DNA of 64,000 nt from Listeria valentina (GCF_011800755.1 NZ_JAATJW010000004.1:1-64000), one strand, 5' to 3'; numbered from the stretch's first letter, positions 40,310 to 52,102 are shown. Program-made: numbers and translations. The notes: generated by a model not told the origin, from the letters alone.

Positions 40310-41505
40310 TAGTTTGCACTTCCTTTCAAGTATTCAGAAACCACTGCGCCCATTGATTTAGCAGCAATTAGCAAGCAGTCTTCGTTAATGTCAAATTTTG
40401 GATGGTGATGTGGGTAAAATACGCCGTTTGCTGGTTTTGCGCCTACGTAGAAGAAACAACTTGGCACTTTTTCAGCATAGTAAGCAAAATCTTCGGAAGG
40501 TGGTTGTGGCTCACAGCGAGTCACTTCGGTTACTTCTTCGATGTTTGCGTCTTTTAGTGTTTGGGAAACGAAATCGGTCAATTTTTCGTCATTCATCAAA
40601 ACGGGATAGTCATTTTGATAGTCGAGTTCGTAAGTAACGCCAAACATGGCTTTGATGCCGTCTAAAATACGTGTAATTTCAGTTTGGATTAGTTTGCGTG
40701 TTTCTTCGTTCATCGCACGCACATCACCTTCAAGTGTAACATGATCTTTAATGACGTTAAATTGACCTTTGCCATCGAAAGATCCGATTGTGATGGTGCC
40801 AACGCTGAATGGATCTAAGCGGCGACTAATGACAGTTTGAATCGCGGTTACAAAATAGCTTGCTGCAACGATGGCATCATTTGCCATGTGAGGCGATGAG
40901 CCGTGTCCGCCTTTTCCTTGGATGGTCACGTTGAAGTAAGAGCGACCGGTTTGGATAGCACCTTCACGGTAGAAAACGCCGCCTGTTTCCATTGGACTCA
41001 TCACGTGGATGCCAAGAACGTTGTCGACGCCTTCTAAGACGCCATCTTTGATCATTTGAAGCGCGCCACCTGGAGGAACTTCTTCGGCAGGTTGGTGCAA
41101 CACTTTGATTTTACCTGTAAATTGATCTTTTAATTCAATTAAAGTTTCTGCGAGGATGAGCATGTAAGCTGTGTGACCATCATGGCCGCAAGCATGCATC
41201 ACGCCTTCGTTTTGCGAAGCAAAAGGAAGGCCCGTTTCTTCTTTAATTGGAAGCGCGTCAAAGTCGGCGCGAATAGCGAGGGCTTTCCCAGGTTTCCCGC
41301 TATCGATCGTGACAACTACGCCATTTCCGCCAGTAAAGGTTTGAACGTCGCAATCTTTGTCACGGTAGAAATCGACGATGTATTGTTTGGTATTGGCTTC
41401 GTGGAAGGATAATTCTGGATGTTCATGCAAATGACGTCGGATGCTCACAATCCGATCCTTTTTGTCGTCTAAACGTTTAAAAAGTTCTTCTTTCATGTCG
41501 TTCAT
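40309..41505 (-). CDS. M20-family amidohydrolase, copy 2
   Basis: 398 residues, the same length as the downstream paralogue and alike throughout: RRHLHEHPELSFHEAN, MHACGHDGHTAYMLI, HQPAEEVPPGGALQMI, GKGGHGSSPHMAND and HHHPKFDINED. All metal ligands seem present. First gene of the operon, with GGAGG before the ATG. Two paralogues around one carrier suggest two related substrates or heteromeric use. Confidence 0.85.
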   Translation of the reverse strand: MNDMKEELFKRLDDKKDRIVSIRRHLHEHPELSFHEANTKQYIVDFYRDKDCDVQTFTGGNGVVVTIDSGKPGKALAIRADFDALPIKEETGLPFASQNEGVMHACGHDGHTAYMLILAETLIELKDQFTGKIKVLHQPAEEVPPGGALQMIKDGVLEGVDNVLGIHVMSPMETGGVFYREGAIQTGRSYFNVTIQGKGGHGSSPHMANDAIVAASYFVTAIQTVISRRLDPFSVGTITIGSFDGKGQFNVIKDHVTLEGDVRAMNEETRKLIQTEITRILDGIKAMFGVTYELDYQNDYPVLMNDEKLTDFVSQTLKDANIEEVTEVTRCEPQPPSEDFAYYAEKVPSCFFYVGAKPANGVFYPHHHPKFDINEDCLLIAAKSMGAVVSEYLKGSAN

Positions 41506-41707
41506 GATTTTTTCCTCCTATAAAAATGAATAATCGATAATGACATCCTTATTATAGCTAGTTTAAACGGCAGAGTAGGAACGTTTTTTGTGTTGTTTAG
41601 GGGTGTTTTTTGTTTTAAGCTTGTGATTGAATTTACGAAGGATAAATTTAAGGGTAGGATTTTTGATATTGAGGATAGAAAGTAGACAAAAATGAAAATA
41701 CAGATAA

Positions 41708-41744
41708 ATAAAAAGCCGAAAAGGCGAAGGCCTTTTTGGCTTTT
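41708..41744 (-). terminator. Terminator of the ROK regulator gene
   Basis: AAAAGCCGAAAAGGC pairs with GCCTTTTTGGCTTTT around GAAG, with T residues on the minus-strand side. Confidence 0.75.
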
Positions 41745-41751
41745 CTAAACG

Positions 41752-42906
41752 TTATTCCCCAAGCTTCAACCGCTCGATATTCAGATATTTCTGTGCGGTG
41801 AAGGCGAGTGCCCCGTAAAGCGTGGAATTCTCACCGAGGGAAGTATTTTTGATGATGACATCGGTAGCGAGGCGATTTTTGACGCGGTCTTTGATGAAAT
41901 CAATCGTGATCGGGATTTTTCGTGTAATCGAACTATTGATTACGACAATTTCTGGTGCGTACATCATGATGATATTATTGATGCCAACGCTCAAAATATC
42001 CGAATACTTTCGAAGTAGGGTGAAAGTTTCTGGATCGTTTTCTTCATAGTAACGGACGAGCACATTCGAATTGACTTTTTCAAGTCCTTTTAATTCGCGA
42101 AGTTCGTCGTAGATCACTTCATTCGCTCCATAGCGTTCCAAGCAACCATTATTCCCGCAAGGACAAGCTTTGCCGTGTGGTTGGAAAATCGTATGCCCAA
42201 TTTCGCCAGCTTTCCCGTCTTTCCCGAGATGAAGCTTGCCAGATTCAACGATTCCAGCTCCAATTCCGCTGTGCATGCTGATCGCGATCAATTTTTCATA
42301 TTCCGATGAAAACGTGTATTCGCCAAGTGCTGATAAATTGGCTTCGTTCTCAAGGTAAATCGGAAAGGCATATCGCGCGCCAAGCTCGGTGAATAAGTCT
42401 AATTGGTCGAGATCGTAGTAAGGCGTGAAAATGATTTCTTCATTTGATACTTGCCCGTGAATCGCAAGCGTCATTCCGACAATGCCATGCGGGGTTTCTG
42501 GGAGATCTGCTGTTAAATTGCGCACCGTTTCTTCGATAACAGAAATCGCATTTTCTGAAGTAATCAACTTGTCTTTTTGGCTAAGACTTTTGACGATCGT
42601 CCCATCGATATATGCTAAGGCAGCTTCAATGTAATTGTAGCCGATGTCGAGCGCGAGTAGTAAGGAAGATTTTTTGTTGAAGGATAACATGATCGGTTTT
42701 CTTCCGCCAACATTGGAAGAATCCCCAATGCGGGTTTCGAAAATAAGCTCGATATCCATGAGCTTTTTCGTGATCGACGAAACGGAAGCCTTGTTGAGTT
42801 TGGATAACTCGGATAGTTTCGCTCTCGAAATTTCTTTGTTTTGAATAATAAAATTTAATATTTTCGCTTCATTTTGTTCACGAATGGTGTATTTACTGGA
42901 AATCAT
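41752..42906 (-). CDS. xylR: ROK-family repressor (XylR-like)
   Basis: 384 residues from ATG 42906 behind AAAGGAG; an earlier in-frame start lacks a ribosome binding site. The N-terminal winged helix (ISRAKLSELSKLNKASVSSI) is joined to a ROK sugar-binding domain with a Cys-rich zinc site (CPCGNNGCLERYG) and GEIGHT. It is divergent from a GPH symporter and an alpha-xylosidase gene, the arrangement of the xylRPQ system of Lactobacillus pentosus, so the inducer is probably xylose or isoprimeverose. The palindrome at 43003-43028 fits a XylR box. Confidence 0.85.
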   Translation of the reverse strand: MISSKYTIREQNEAKILNFIIQNKEISRAKLSELSKLNKASVSSITKKLMDIELIFETRIGDSSNVGGRKPIMLSFNKKSSLLLALDIGYNYIEAALAYIDGTIVKSLSQKDKLITSENAISVIEETVRNLTADLPETPHGIVGMTLAIHGQVSNEEIIFTPYYDLDQLDLFTELGARYAFPIYLENEANLSALGEYTFSSEYEKLIAISMHSGIGAGIVESGKLHLGKDGKAGEIGHTIFQPHGKACPCGNNGCLERYGANEVIYDELRELKGLEKVNSNVLVRYYEENDPETFTLLRKYSDILSVGINNIIMMYAPEIVVINSSITRKIPITIDFIKDRVKNRLATDVIIKNTSLGENSTLYGALAFTAQKYLNIERLKLGE

Positions 42907-42952
42907 AGGGTGGCTCCTTTCGCTTTCGTCTATAATCATAGCATATATTTTT

Positions 42953-42966
42953 TGAAAGCGGTTGAC
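42953..42966 (+). promoter_or_regulatory. Cre-like site over the divergent promoters
   Basis: TGAAAGCGGTTGAC, two differences from the CcpA consensus TGWAARCGYTWNCW. It overlaps the -35 of the transporter promoter and the region upstream of xylR. Confidence 0.4.
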
Positions 42967-42990
42967 AATTATTTTAGAATCTTTTATATT
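42962..42990 (+). promoter_or_regulatory. Promoter of the transporter/alpha-xylosidase operon
   Basis: TTGACA (42962-42967) and TATATT (42985-42990), 17 bp apart. Confidence 0.75.
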
Positions 42991-43002
42991 AGTTCTTGTA
43001 AG

Positions 43003-43028
43003 TTAGTTTATCGTACAAATAAACCTAA
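43003..43028. promoter_or_regulatory. Candidate XylR operator
   Basis: TTAG-TTTAT, 7 bp, ATAAA-CCTAA: an interrupted palindrome just downstream of the -10. It resembles the TTAGTTTGTTT-type half sites of XylR boxes. Confidence 0.65.
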
Positions 43029-43107
43029 GTCAACTTTGAATGGAAAGGATGTGAGTGAGTACAACTGGTTCGGACGAAAATACGATGAAGTAAAATAGCA
43101 ATGGAAT

Positions 43108-43121
43108 TGAAAACGCTATCA
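43108..43121 (+). promoter_or_regulatory. Catabolite-responsive element (cre) 1
   Basis: TGAAAACGCTATCA, a full match to TGWAARCGYTWNCW, in the untranslated region of the transporter gene. Expected to allow CcpA roadblock repression by glucose. Confidence 0.8.
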
Positions 43122-43167
43122 ACGAGAAGTAGATTTTAAGGTTTTATTCAAAGTCAATCCCATTTTT

Positions 43168-43181
43168 TGAAAGCGTTACCT
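43168..43181 (+). promoter_or_regulatory. Catabolite-responsive element (cre) 2
   Basis: TGAAAGCGTTACCT, a full match to the cre consensus, 60 bp after cre 1 and 87 bp before the start codon. Confidence 0.8.
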
Positions 43182-43267
43182 TTAGAAAGGCAAATAAATT
43201 GTTGTAGCGCTCACTTGCGGGTTCTAGCAATGAAACTTAACGATAAAAACAGAAATGAGGGAGCAAA

Positions 43268-44737
43268 GTGGAACAAAATCTAGATCAAAAAAACGTGGCT
43301 GGCGGGGCGATCAGCACGCCGGCGAAAACGGTCAGGGCGAATCAAGTGCCTTGGAAAGAGCGAATTGCTTATGCGATGAGTGATTTTGGTTGTAATACGG
43401 TGTTTCAAATCCTCGGGACGTATTTCCTTGTATTTTGTACGGATACGTTAGGCGTTGCAGCGGCAGCGACTGCGGGGCTTTTCGCGCTAACGGCTATCAT
43501 TGACTCGGTGGACGGCATTTTTTGGGGGCAATTGATCGACCGGACGCACACAAAATGGGGGAAATCACGACCGTATTGGCTTTGGTTCACGATTCCGTTT
43601 GCAATTTTTTGTGTTATGGCTTTTTCGGCACCAAGCTTCATTATGGGAAGCGAAACAGCAAAAATCGTGTGGATTTATATCGCTTATATTGGCGCGAAAG
43701 TCCTTTATTCAGCCATTAATATCCCCGTAACTTCGATTTTACCGGCACTCACATCTAATCCAAAAGAACGAGTAACGCTTTCTACGATCCGTCAATTTTT
43801 TGGAAACTTTGGGTCGGCGCTATTCTTGCCATTAACCCTTCCCGCTGTCGTTTTCTTTGGCGGATTGATGGGCGATGGCGCGAGTGGATCGAAATCAGCT
43901 GCTGGTTGGACCATTTGGGCAGTTATTCTTGGGATTATTACGATTATTGCAATGTTCACAGCCTTTTTCGGGACGAAAGAACGCGTTGTCACACGAGATT
44001 CTAAACGTTCTGTCCCCATGCGTGAAAGCGTTAAGGCAATCAAAGGGAATTATCCATGGTTTATCATTATTTTCATCAACTTTGTTTTTTGGGGAGCTTT
44101 CGCGATTCGTTCAAGTGCGCTTCCCTACTACTTCAAATATAATCTAGGGCAAGAAGCGCTCGGTTCGCTCACACTTCTTGGAACTACGCTTCAACTGGCT
44201 ACAACCGCGTTAGTTCCATTTTTCGTCGGCAAAATCGGGAAACGCAATACGATGATGATCGGAATGATTGGAACGATCGTGTCCCAGCTCTTGCTGTTTT
44301 TATCCGAACAAATGGGCGGCAATGTTCCTATTATTTTGACCGCGGTCGTTTTCTTCTACTTAAGCCAAGGCTTGATTGGGGCACTAATTGCCGTAATGCT
44401 CTCAGACGCAGTGGATTTCGGAGAATGGAAAAATGGCATTCGTGCTGAAGGTTTTGTTACTTCTTTCTCTTCTTTTTCCGCGAAACTGGGGATGGGACTT
44501 GGTTCGATGCTTCTCTCAGCGGTACTCGCGATGGGGCACTACATCGAATCGACGGGCGCAAACGTGACGAGTCAGCCAGATACAGCCTTAAACGCGATTT
44601 CGCTTGGCTTCATTTGGATCCCACTGATTGGCTACATTCTATCCGCGATTGCCCTTTACTTCAATAATTTGGACAAATTTGAAGACCAAATGGCATCCGA
44701 ATTAGACGAAAAACACGCTCGAGAATTATCCGAGTAA
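43268..44737 (+). CDS. GPH-family glycoside/cation symporter (XylP-like)
   Basis: 489 residues from GTG 43268 behind GAGGGA. About 12 helices, with the GPH signature GQLIDRTHTKWGKSRPYWLW, and ERIAYAMSDFGCNTVFQILG near the N terminus. Followed 25 bp later by an alpha-xylosidase gene and controlled by the divergent ROK repressor, so it most likely imports isoprimeverose or another alpha-xyloside (inference from the xylPQR and yicJI precedents). The hydrophilic C terminus is short, without the IIA domain seen in lactose permeases. Confidence 0.88.
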   Translation: MEQNLDQKNVAGGAISTPAKTVRANQVPWKERIAYAMSDFGCNTVFQILGTYFLVFCTDTLGVAAAATAGLFALTAIIDSVDGIFWGQLIDRTHTKWGKSRPYWLWFTIPFAIFCVMAFSAPSFIMGSETAKIVWIYIAYIGAKVLYSAINIPVTSILPALTSNPKERVTLSTIRQFFGNFGSALFLPLTLPAVVFFGGLMGDGASGSKSAAGWTIWAVILGIITIIAMFTAFFGTKERVVTRDSKRSVPMRESVKAIKGNYPWFIIIFINFVFWGAFAIRSSALPYYFKYNLGQEALGSLTLLGTTLQLATTALVPFFVGKIGKRNTMMIGMIGTIVSQLLLFLSEQMGGNVPIILTAVVFFYLSQGLIGALIAVMLSDAVDFGEWKNGIRAEGFVTSFSSFSAKLGMGLGSMLLSAVLAMGHYIESTGANVTSQPDTALNAISLGFIWIPLIGYILSAIALYFNNLDKFEDQMASELDEKHARELSE

Positions 44738-44761
44738 AATCAACGTTAAAGGAGAATGAAG

Positions 44762-47008
44762 ATGAAATTTACAGATGGCTATTGGTTAAATAAAGAGCAG
44801 TATAAAATTGAAAATCCAGTCGAGGTCTATGAAGCTTCCGCCGTGCAAGATGAAGCCGGAAATGACTCGCTGCTTGCTTACGCAACGTACCGAAAAATTA
44901 TCGAACGCGGCAACACACTTAACGTGGGGAATACTACGATTCGCGCGTTCTCGCCGATGGAAGACGTGATTGGCATTCGGCTGACGCACTTCGATGTGGA
45001 TGACAAAAATCCGCGCTACACGCTTTATCCGGAAAAAACAGTGGCGCCGAAAGTTGAAATTGAGGAAGGCGAAGTAAACGGGCAAGGCGCGGGCGTTCGG
45101 GCAGGAAACACGAAACTGAGCTCCGGTCGGCTTGATGTGGAACTGCCGCTACACGGCGACTTTAGGATGGCTTTTCATTTTACAGACAAATCAGGTCATC
45201 GAAACGAGCTAACGGCTTCAGAGCCAGCAGCGCAAGCATCCATTGATGACCTCACAGCTGGATCGCTCTACCCGCTAAGTGTTGCGGGAGCACAAGCGAA
45301 CTATCAAGATGCACGTCAAGCAGGGATGATTTTGAAGCGTTCGAAGCATTTTATGCGGGAAATGTTGAATATTGATGTCGATACGAAAATTTATGGGACT
45401 GGGGAACGGTTTACGCCGTTTGTGAAAAATGGCCAATCGGTGGAAATTATCAATAAAGATGGCGGAACGGGTTCGGAGCAATCCTATAAAAATATCCCCT
45501 TTTACTTAGCGTGCAAGCCTGGGCTTAAAAAGCAAAACGGTCTTTATTATGGCGTCTTTGTCAACCACAGTCAGCCAGTCAGTTTCGAGATTGCATCCGA
45601 GAACGTGCAGCGCGTGCAGTTTGCGACGGAAGGTGAGCATCTGGAATACTTTGTCATCGCAGGGGAATCTGCAAAAGAGGTACTCGGCAAGTTCAACAAA
45701 TTGACGGGTGGCGGCACTCTTCCTCCTGCTTGGACGTTTGGGCTTTGGCTTTCGACTTCCTTCACGACGGATTATTCGGAAGAAACGGTGATGAAGTTCA
45801 TCGACGGCATGGAAGAACGCGATTTGCCGCTAGATGTGTTTCACTTTGACTGTTTCTGGATGAAGGGTTTTGAGTGGAGCAATTTCGAGTGGGACAAGGC
45901 GGCATTCCCGGATCCGAAAGGGTTGCTTAGCCGTTTGCATGACAAGGGTTTGAAGGTTTGCGTGTGGATCAATCCATATATTGCGCAGAAGTCTCCACTC
46001 TTTAAAGAAGGCGTTCAGAAGGGCTATTTCATCACACATGAAGACGGAACGCCTTGGCAGTGGGATCTTTGGCAAGCGGGCAATGCTTATGTTGATTTTA
46101 CCAATCCGGAAGCGGTTCGCTGGTATCAAGATCATTTAAAACGCTTGCTTAACATGGGCGTGGATTGCTTTAAAACGGACTTTGGGGAACGCGTGCCAAT
46201 GCATGATGCGAAGTTCCATGATGATTCGAATCCGCAAGGCGCGCATAACTTCTATACACATCTTTATAATGAAGCAGTTTATGATGTGCTTAAAGCAGAA
46301 AAAGGCGATAGTGAAGCCGTTGTATTTGCAAGAAGTGCCACTGTCGGCGGGCAACAATTTCCAATTCATTGGGGCGGCGATAACGTTTCAAGTTATACGT
46401 CGATGGCAGACACGTTACGTGGCGGTTTATCGTTCTTATTAAGTGGTTTCAACTTCTGGAGCCATGATATTGGCGGATTTGAAGAAAGTACGCCAGCAGA
46501 TCTGTACAAACGCTGGACGCAATTTGGACTATTATCCTCGCATTCACGTTACCACGGCAACATTCAGTATCGTGTGCCATGGTTGTTTGATGAGGAAGCG
46601 GTCGAAGTAACTCGCAAATTTACGAAGCTTAAAGTACAAATGATGCCTTATTTGTATACGCAAGCGCGCAAGGCTGTGGAAGAGGGAATTCCTTTGATGC
46701 GTCCGCTATTCCTTGAATTTGCGAATGATCCTAACACATACGGGCTTGATTTGCAGTATATGCTCGGGGATAGTTTACTGGTCGCACCAATTTTCAATAA
46801 GGAAGGCAAGGCGAGATTTTACTTGCCGAAAGGAAAATGGACACGCCTTGTTAAGGATGAAGGCATGGCTGATGTGGTCGAATCAGATGGCGAATGGTTT
46901 GAAGAAATCCACAGTTTCCTAAGTTTACCTTTATTTGTTCGCGAAGGCCACGAGGTGAAACTCGATACGAGCCTTAAAAAAGCAGGGGACTACGAGGAAA
47001 AGGCATAA
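44762..47008 (+). CDS. GH31 alpha-xylosidase (YicI/XylQ type)
   Basis: 748 residues; ATG 44762 is 7 nt after AAAGGAG (ATG 44756 is in frame but too close). The nucleophile lies in FKTDFGERVP (Asp about 473) and the acid/base in HWGGDNVSS (Asp about 540), 67 residues apart as in the E. coli YicI family. DCFWMKGFEWSNFEWD and GGTLPPAWTFGLWLSTSF are also YicI-specific. It releases xylose from alpha-xylosides such as isoprimeverose in the cytosol. Ends before a terminator at 47048. Confidence 0.92.
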   Translation: MKFTDGYWLNKEQYKIENPVEVYEASAVQDEAGNDSLLAYATYRKIIERGNTLNVGNTTIRAFSPMEDVIGIRLTHFDVDDKNPRYTLYPEKTVAPKVEIEEGEVNGQGAGVRAGNTKLSSGRLDVELPLHGDFRMAFHFTDKSGHRNELTASEPAAQASIDDLTAGSLYPLSVAGAQANYQDARQAGMILKRSKHFMREMLNIDVDTKIYGTGERFTPFVKNGQSVEIINKDGGTGSEQSYKNIPFYLACKPGLKKQNGLYYGVFVNHSQPVSFEIASENVQRVQFATEGEHLEYFVIAGESAKEVLGKFNKLTGGGTLPPAWTFGLWLSTSFTTDYSEETVMKFIDGMEERDLPLDVFHFDCFWMKGFEWSNFEWDKAAFPDPKGLLSRLHDKGLKVCVWINPYIAQKSPLFKEGVQKGYFITHEDGTPWQWDLWQAGNAYVDFTNPEAVRWYQDHLKRLLNMGVDCFKTDFGERVPMHDAKFHDDSNPQGAHNFYTHLYNEAVYDVLKAEKGDSEAVVFARSATVGGQQFPIHWGGDNVSSYTSMADTLRGGLSFLLSGFNFWSHDIGGFEESTPADLYKRWTQFGLLSSHSRYHGNIQYRVPWLFDEEAVEVTRKFTKLKVQMMPYLYTQARKAVEEGIPLMRPLFLEFANDPNTYGLDLQYMLGDSLLVAPIFNKEGKARFYLPKGKWTRLVKDEGMADVVESDGEWFEEIHSFLSLPLFVREGHEVKLDTSLKKAGDYEEKA

Positions 47009-47047
47009 AACCCGCCAAAATCCGCTGTGTTCTTGCAAAAAAAAGAA

Positions 47048-47075
47048 AGAAGTCGTTTTCGGGCGGCTTCTTTTT
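47048..47075 (+). terminator. Terminator of the xylosidase operon
   Basis: AGAAGTCG pairs with CGGCTTCT (one G-T), followed by T residues. Confidence 0.7.
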
Positions 47076-47161
47076 GATGTGGAAAAATAGTTGTTCATTT
47101 TTCGAAAGTAATTCCGAAAAAAAGCGTTATAATAGAAGAAAAGGTAAAGGAGTGAGACAAA

Positions 47162-48211
47162 ATGGCGATTTCAGAAGCAAAAGCGCGGGAGTTTTATGAG
47201 GCGCTGCTCGAAAAAAACCAACAATATGACGGCACTTTTTTTGCAGGAATCAAGACAACGGGGATTTTTTGCCATGCGAGCTGTACGGCTAGGAAGCCTA
47301 AGTTTGAGAACTGCGAATTCTTTTTGACGGCAGAAGAAGCCTTGCTAGCTGGATTCAGGCCTTGCAAACGCTGTAGGCCGCTTTCTTATCCAAACAGCAT
47401 CCCAGAGGAAGTGGAAACGCTCGTTGCCGCCGTTGAAGCTCATCCGGAAAAGCGCTGGAAAGAAGCAGATTTTCACGAACTAGGCATTCATTCGGCCACA
47501 GCGCGACGCAAGTTCAAGGAAATTTACGGGATGACTTTTGTGCAATACGCGAGCTCCAGACGAATGGGGATTGCTTTCAAAGAAATTTTAGCAGGTGAAA
47601 AAGTGATCGATCAGCAAGTTTCGCTTGGCTACGAATCTCCGAGTGCTTTTAACGATGCTTTCACTAAAATCATGGGGAACCCGCCTAAAAAAACCGAAGT
47701 GAAGCCGCTTTACGTGAATATTATTGCAACACCAGTTGGGCGGATGTTCAGCATCACGGATGAAGAAGCGCTCTACCTGCTTGAATTCATGGATCGGCGT
47801 GGTTTGGAGCGGGAAATCGAACAACTCCGAAAGAAGCACAACGCTCGGATATTAGTCGGCGAAACAGAGATAAACTCGAAGCTCGAGCAAGAACTAGATG
47901 AATACTTTGCGCAAGAACGGACGAGTTTTACGATACCGCTACATGTGGATGGCACTCCGTTTCAAAAACAAGTGTGGCAGTCACTACTTGAAATCCCCTC
48001 AGGCGAAACGAGGTCCTATCAAGATATCGCACTGGCACTTGGCAATAAGAATCTCGTCCGGGCCATTGGAAATGCCAATGGACTAAACAAAATCGCGATT
48101 GTTATCCCTTGCCACCGAGTTATCCAAACAAGTGGAGAACTGGGCGGCTATGGCGGTGGCGTTAGGCGCAAGAAATACTTGCTTCAATTAGAAGGACATA
48201 TTGTGGAATGA
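47162..48211 (+). CDS. ada: Bifunctional Ada: methylphosphotriester/O6-methylguanine repair protein
   Basis: 349 residues, with GGAGTGAG before ATG 47162. The N-terminal Ada zinc domain carries four Cys (FCHASC ... RPCKRCRP); the first accepts methyl from phosphotriesters and turns the protein into an activator. An AraC-type helix-turn-helix (about 95-165) follows. The C-terminal MGMT domain has the acceptor Cys317 in IPCHRV. Full-length three-domain form, as in E. coli Ada. Many Listeria split or lack one part, so this is a complete adaptive-response protein. Monocistronic. Confidence 0.93.
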   Translation: MAISEAKAREFYEALLEKNQQYDGTFFAGIKTTGIFCHASCTARKPKFENCEFFLTAEEALLAGFRPCKRCRPLSYPNSIPEEVETLVAAVEAHPEKRWKEADFHELGIHSATARRKFKEIYGMTFVQYASSRRMGIAFKEILAGEKVIDQQVSLGYESPSAFNDAFTKIMGNPPKKTEVKPLYVNIIATPVGRMFSITDEEALYLLEFMDRRGLEREIEQLRKKHNARILVGETEINSKLEQELDEYFAQERTSFTIPLHVDGTPFQKQVWQSLLEIPSGETRSYQDIALALGNKNLVRAIGNANGLNKIAIVIPCHRVIQTSGELGGYGGGVRRKKYLLQLEGHIVE

Positions 48212-48220
48212 AGCCTCTCT

Positions 48221-48264
48221 AAACACCCTTAATCGTTAGATATTTAACGGTTGAGGGTGTTTTT
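48221..48264 (+). terminator. Terminator of ada
   Basis: AACACCCTTAATCGTTA pairs with TAACGGTTGAGGGTGTT, followed by T residues. Confidence 0.85.
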
Positions 48265-48362
48265 ATGTTTTTGCGCAAACAACGAACGAGATGCAGAAAG
48301 CGGCCACGTTAGGAGAAAAAGCATTGCGTATTTGGGCTATATTTTTGTGAGGTGAAACGGGC

Positions 48363-48464
48363 TTGATAAGCATTTTTCTTCTTTTACTTTTATTGTGGTC
48401 TCTTACGCATTTTAAAGGGTCACTAGATTATTTAGAGAGGCGAGTTTTTTATTGGTTTTTTTGA
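48363..48464 (+). CDS. Possible 33-residue hydrophobic peptide
   Basis: TTG 48363 follows GAGGTG after 8-9 nt. The frame reads MISIFLLLLLLWSLTHFKGS and ends YWFF before TGA. A single membrane segment followed by a charged tail is the look of type I toxin or small membrane regulatory peptides. No antisense RNA could be confirmed. It may be chance. Confidence 0.3.
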   Translation: MISIFLLLLLLWSLTHFKGSLDYLERRVFYWFF

Positions 48465-48615
48465 TAAAAGCTTCTAAGTTCCGCTTTTCGCTGAATAGGG
48501 ATTTCTTTTAAAGTTTTAGCATCCAGCATTGTCAGAGGGTCTTAAAGTGACAAGTCTCAATCAATTTTTATAAGTCTGTTCCCTGCGTTTCCTGCTAGTA
48601 GGAAAAAAATTTAAA

Positions 48616-48629
48616 TGAATGCGTTTTCT
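48616..48629 (-). promoter_or_regulatory. Cre-like site before the PTS operon
   Basis: On the minus strand AGAAAACGCATTCA matches the cre consensus at 12 of 14 positions. It lies 40 bp before the EIIB start. Confidence 0.45.
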
Positions 48630-48668
48630 ATAGTTGGTATGCTTGATTTAACAAAGGAGGAATGGACG

Positions 48669-48986
48669 ATGACGAAAAAAATCTTACTTGTTTGTGGGGC
48701 AGGAGCTTCTTCAGGGTTTGTTGCAGCGGCGGCTAGAAAAGCTGCAAAAAAAGGTGGCTTTGATTTTGAAATAAAGGCTAAAAGTGAGTCGGAGTTAAAT
48801 GATAATTTGGATACTACGGATTTACTTTTAGTGGCACCGCATTTGAAATACATGATCGACGAAGTAAAAGATGTCTGTACGGAAAAAGGCGTGAAATATG
48901 GTATTATTCCTCAAAAAGTTTATGGTTCGCTTGATGGAAAGGGACTAGTTGAATTTGCTGAAGAAGTTTTAAAGGAAGGGAATTAG
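48669..48986 (+). CDS. PTS EIIB component, lactose/cellobiose family
   Basis: 105 residues from ATG 48669, with AAAGGAGG upstream. The phosphorylated Cys9 is in LLVCGAGASSGF, the hallmark of the Lac-family IIB. It passes phosphate from IIA to the incoming sugar bound by IIC. First gene of a IIB-IIA-IIC-GH1-licR unit with 1-9 bp spacing. Confidence 0.93.
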   Translation: MTKKILLVCGAGASSGFVAAAARKAAKKGGFDFEIKAKSESELNDNLDTTDLLLVAPHLKYMIDEVKDVCTEKGVKYGIIPQKVYGSLDGKGLVEFAEEVLKEGN

Positions 48987-48987
48987 T

Positions 48988-49317
48988 ATGGAAAAAGTAA
49001 AAAAAGAAGAACTAAATTTGCTTTCTATGGAAGTTATTTTACATGCTGGGAATGCAAGAGATTTTGTTTTTAAAGCGATTGAACAAGCTGCAAATGGGGA
49101 TTTTGCGGAAGCAGATAGCTTGATGGAACGAGCGAATGAAGAAATTCATCAAGCCCACCGCGAGCAAACGAGTACGTTACAAAAAGAAGCGGAAGGAATT
49201 GAAATTCCCTATTCACCTTTATTTGGGCATGCGCAAGACACGCTAATGACTGTAAAAACGGAATTTAATTTGATTCGAGAATTTATAAAGTTGTATAAAA
49301 AATCAAGTGAGAGGTGA
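48988..49317 (+). CDS. PTS EIIA component, lactose/cellobiose family
   Basis: 109 residues, beginning one base after the IIB stop codon. The helical Lac-type IIA has its phosphorylated His81 in LFGHAQDTLMT and the usual EVILHAGNARDFVFKAI N-terminal helix. It receives phosphate from HPr. Confidence 0.93.
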   Translation: MEKVKKEELNLLSMEVILHAGNARDFVFKAIEQAANGDFAEADSLMERANEEIHQAHREQTSTLQKEAEGIEIPYSPLFGHAQDTLMTVKTEFNLIREFIKLYKKSSER

Positions 49318-49325
49318 CAAGCATC

Positions 49326-52027
<2,702 letters not shown>

Positions 52028-52037
52028 AGAAAAGATA

Positions 52038-52080
52038 GAGCGAAAACTAGCATTTGAAGGACGGCTAGTTTTTTCGCTCG
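52038..52080 (+). terminator. Hairpin between the GH1 and licR-like genes
   Basis: GAGCGAAAACTAGC pairs with GCTAGTTTTTTCGCTC. The T run lies in the stem, so it may only attenuate transcription into the regulator gene. Confidence 0.55.
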
Positions 52081-52102
52081 TTAGTGTAAGGGTGTGAAAT
52101 AT

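Larger units (their letters stand above)
48265..48668. other. Intergenic region between ada and the PTS operon
   Basis: Holds a possible 33-residue hydrophobic peptide (48363-48464) and a cre-like site (48616-48629). No clear promoter for the PTS genes was found; these would be expected to depend on the LicR-like activator. Confidence 0.4.

Noticed and set aside
43034-43098. A 15-codon leader peptide in the xylP leader (GTG near 43051)
   Set aside because: The start codon almost abuts the purine-rich segment, and no attenuator structure accompanies it.
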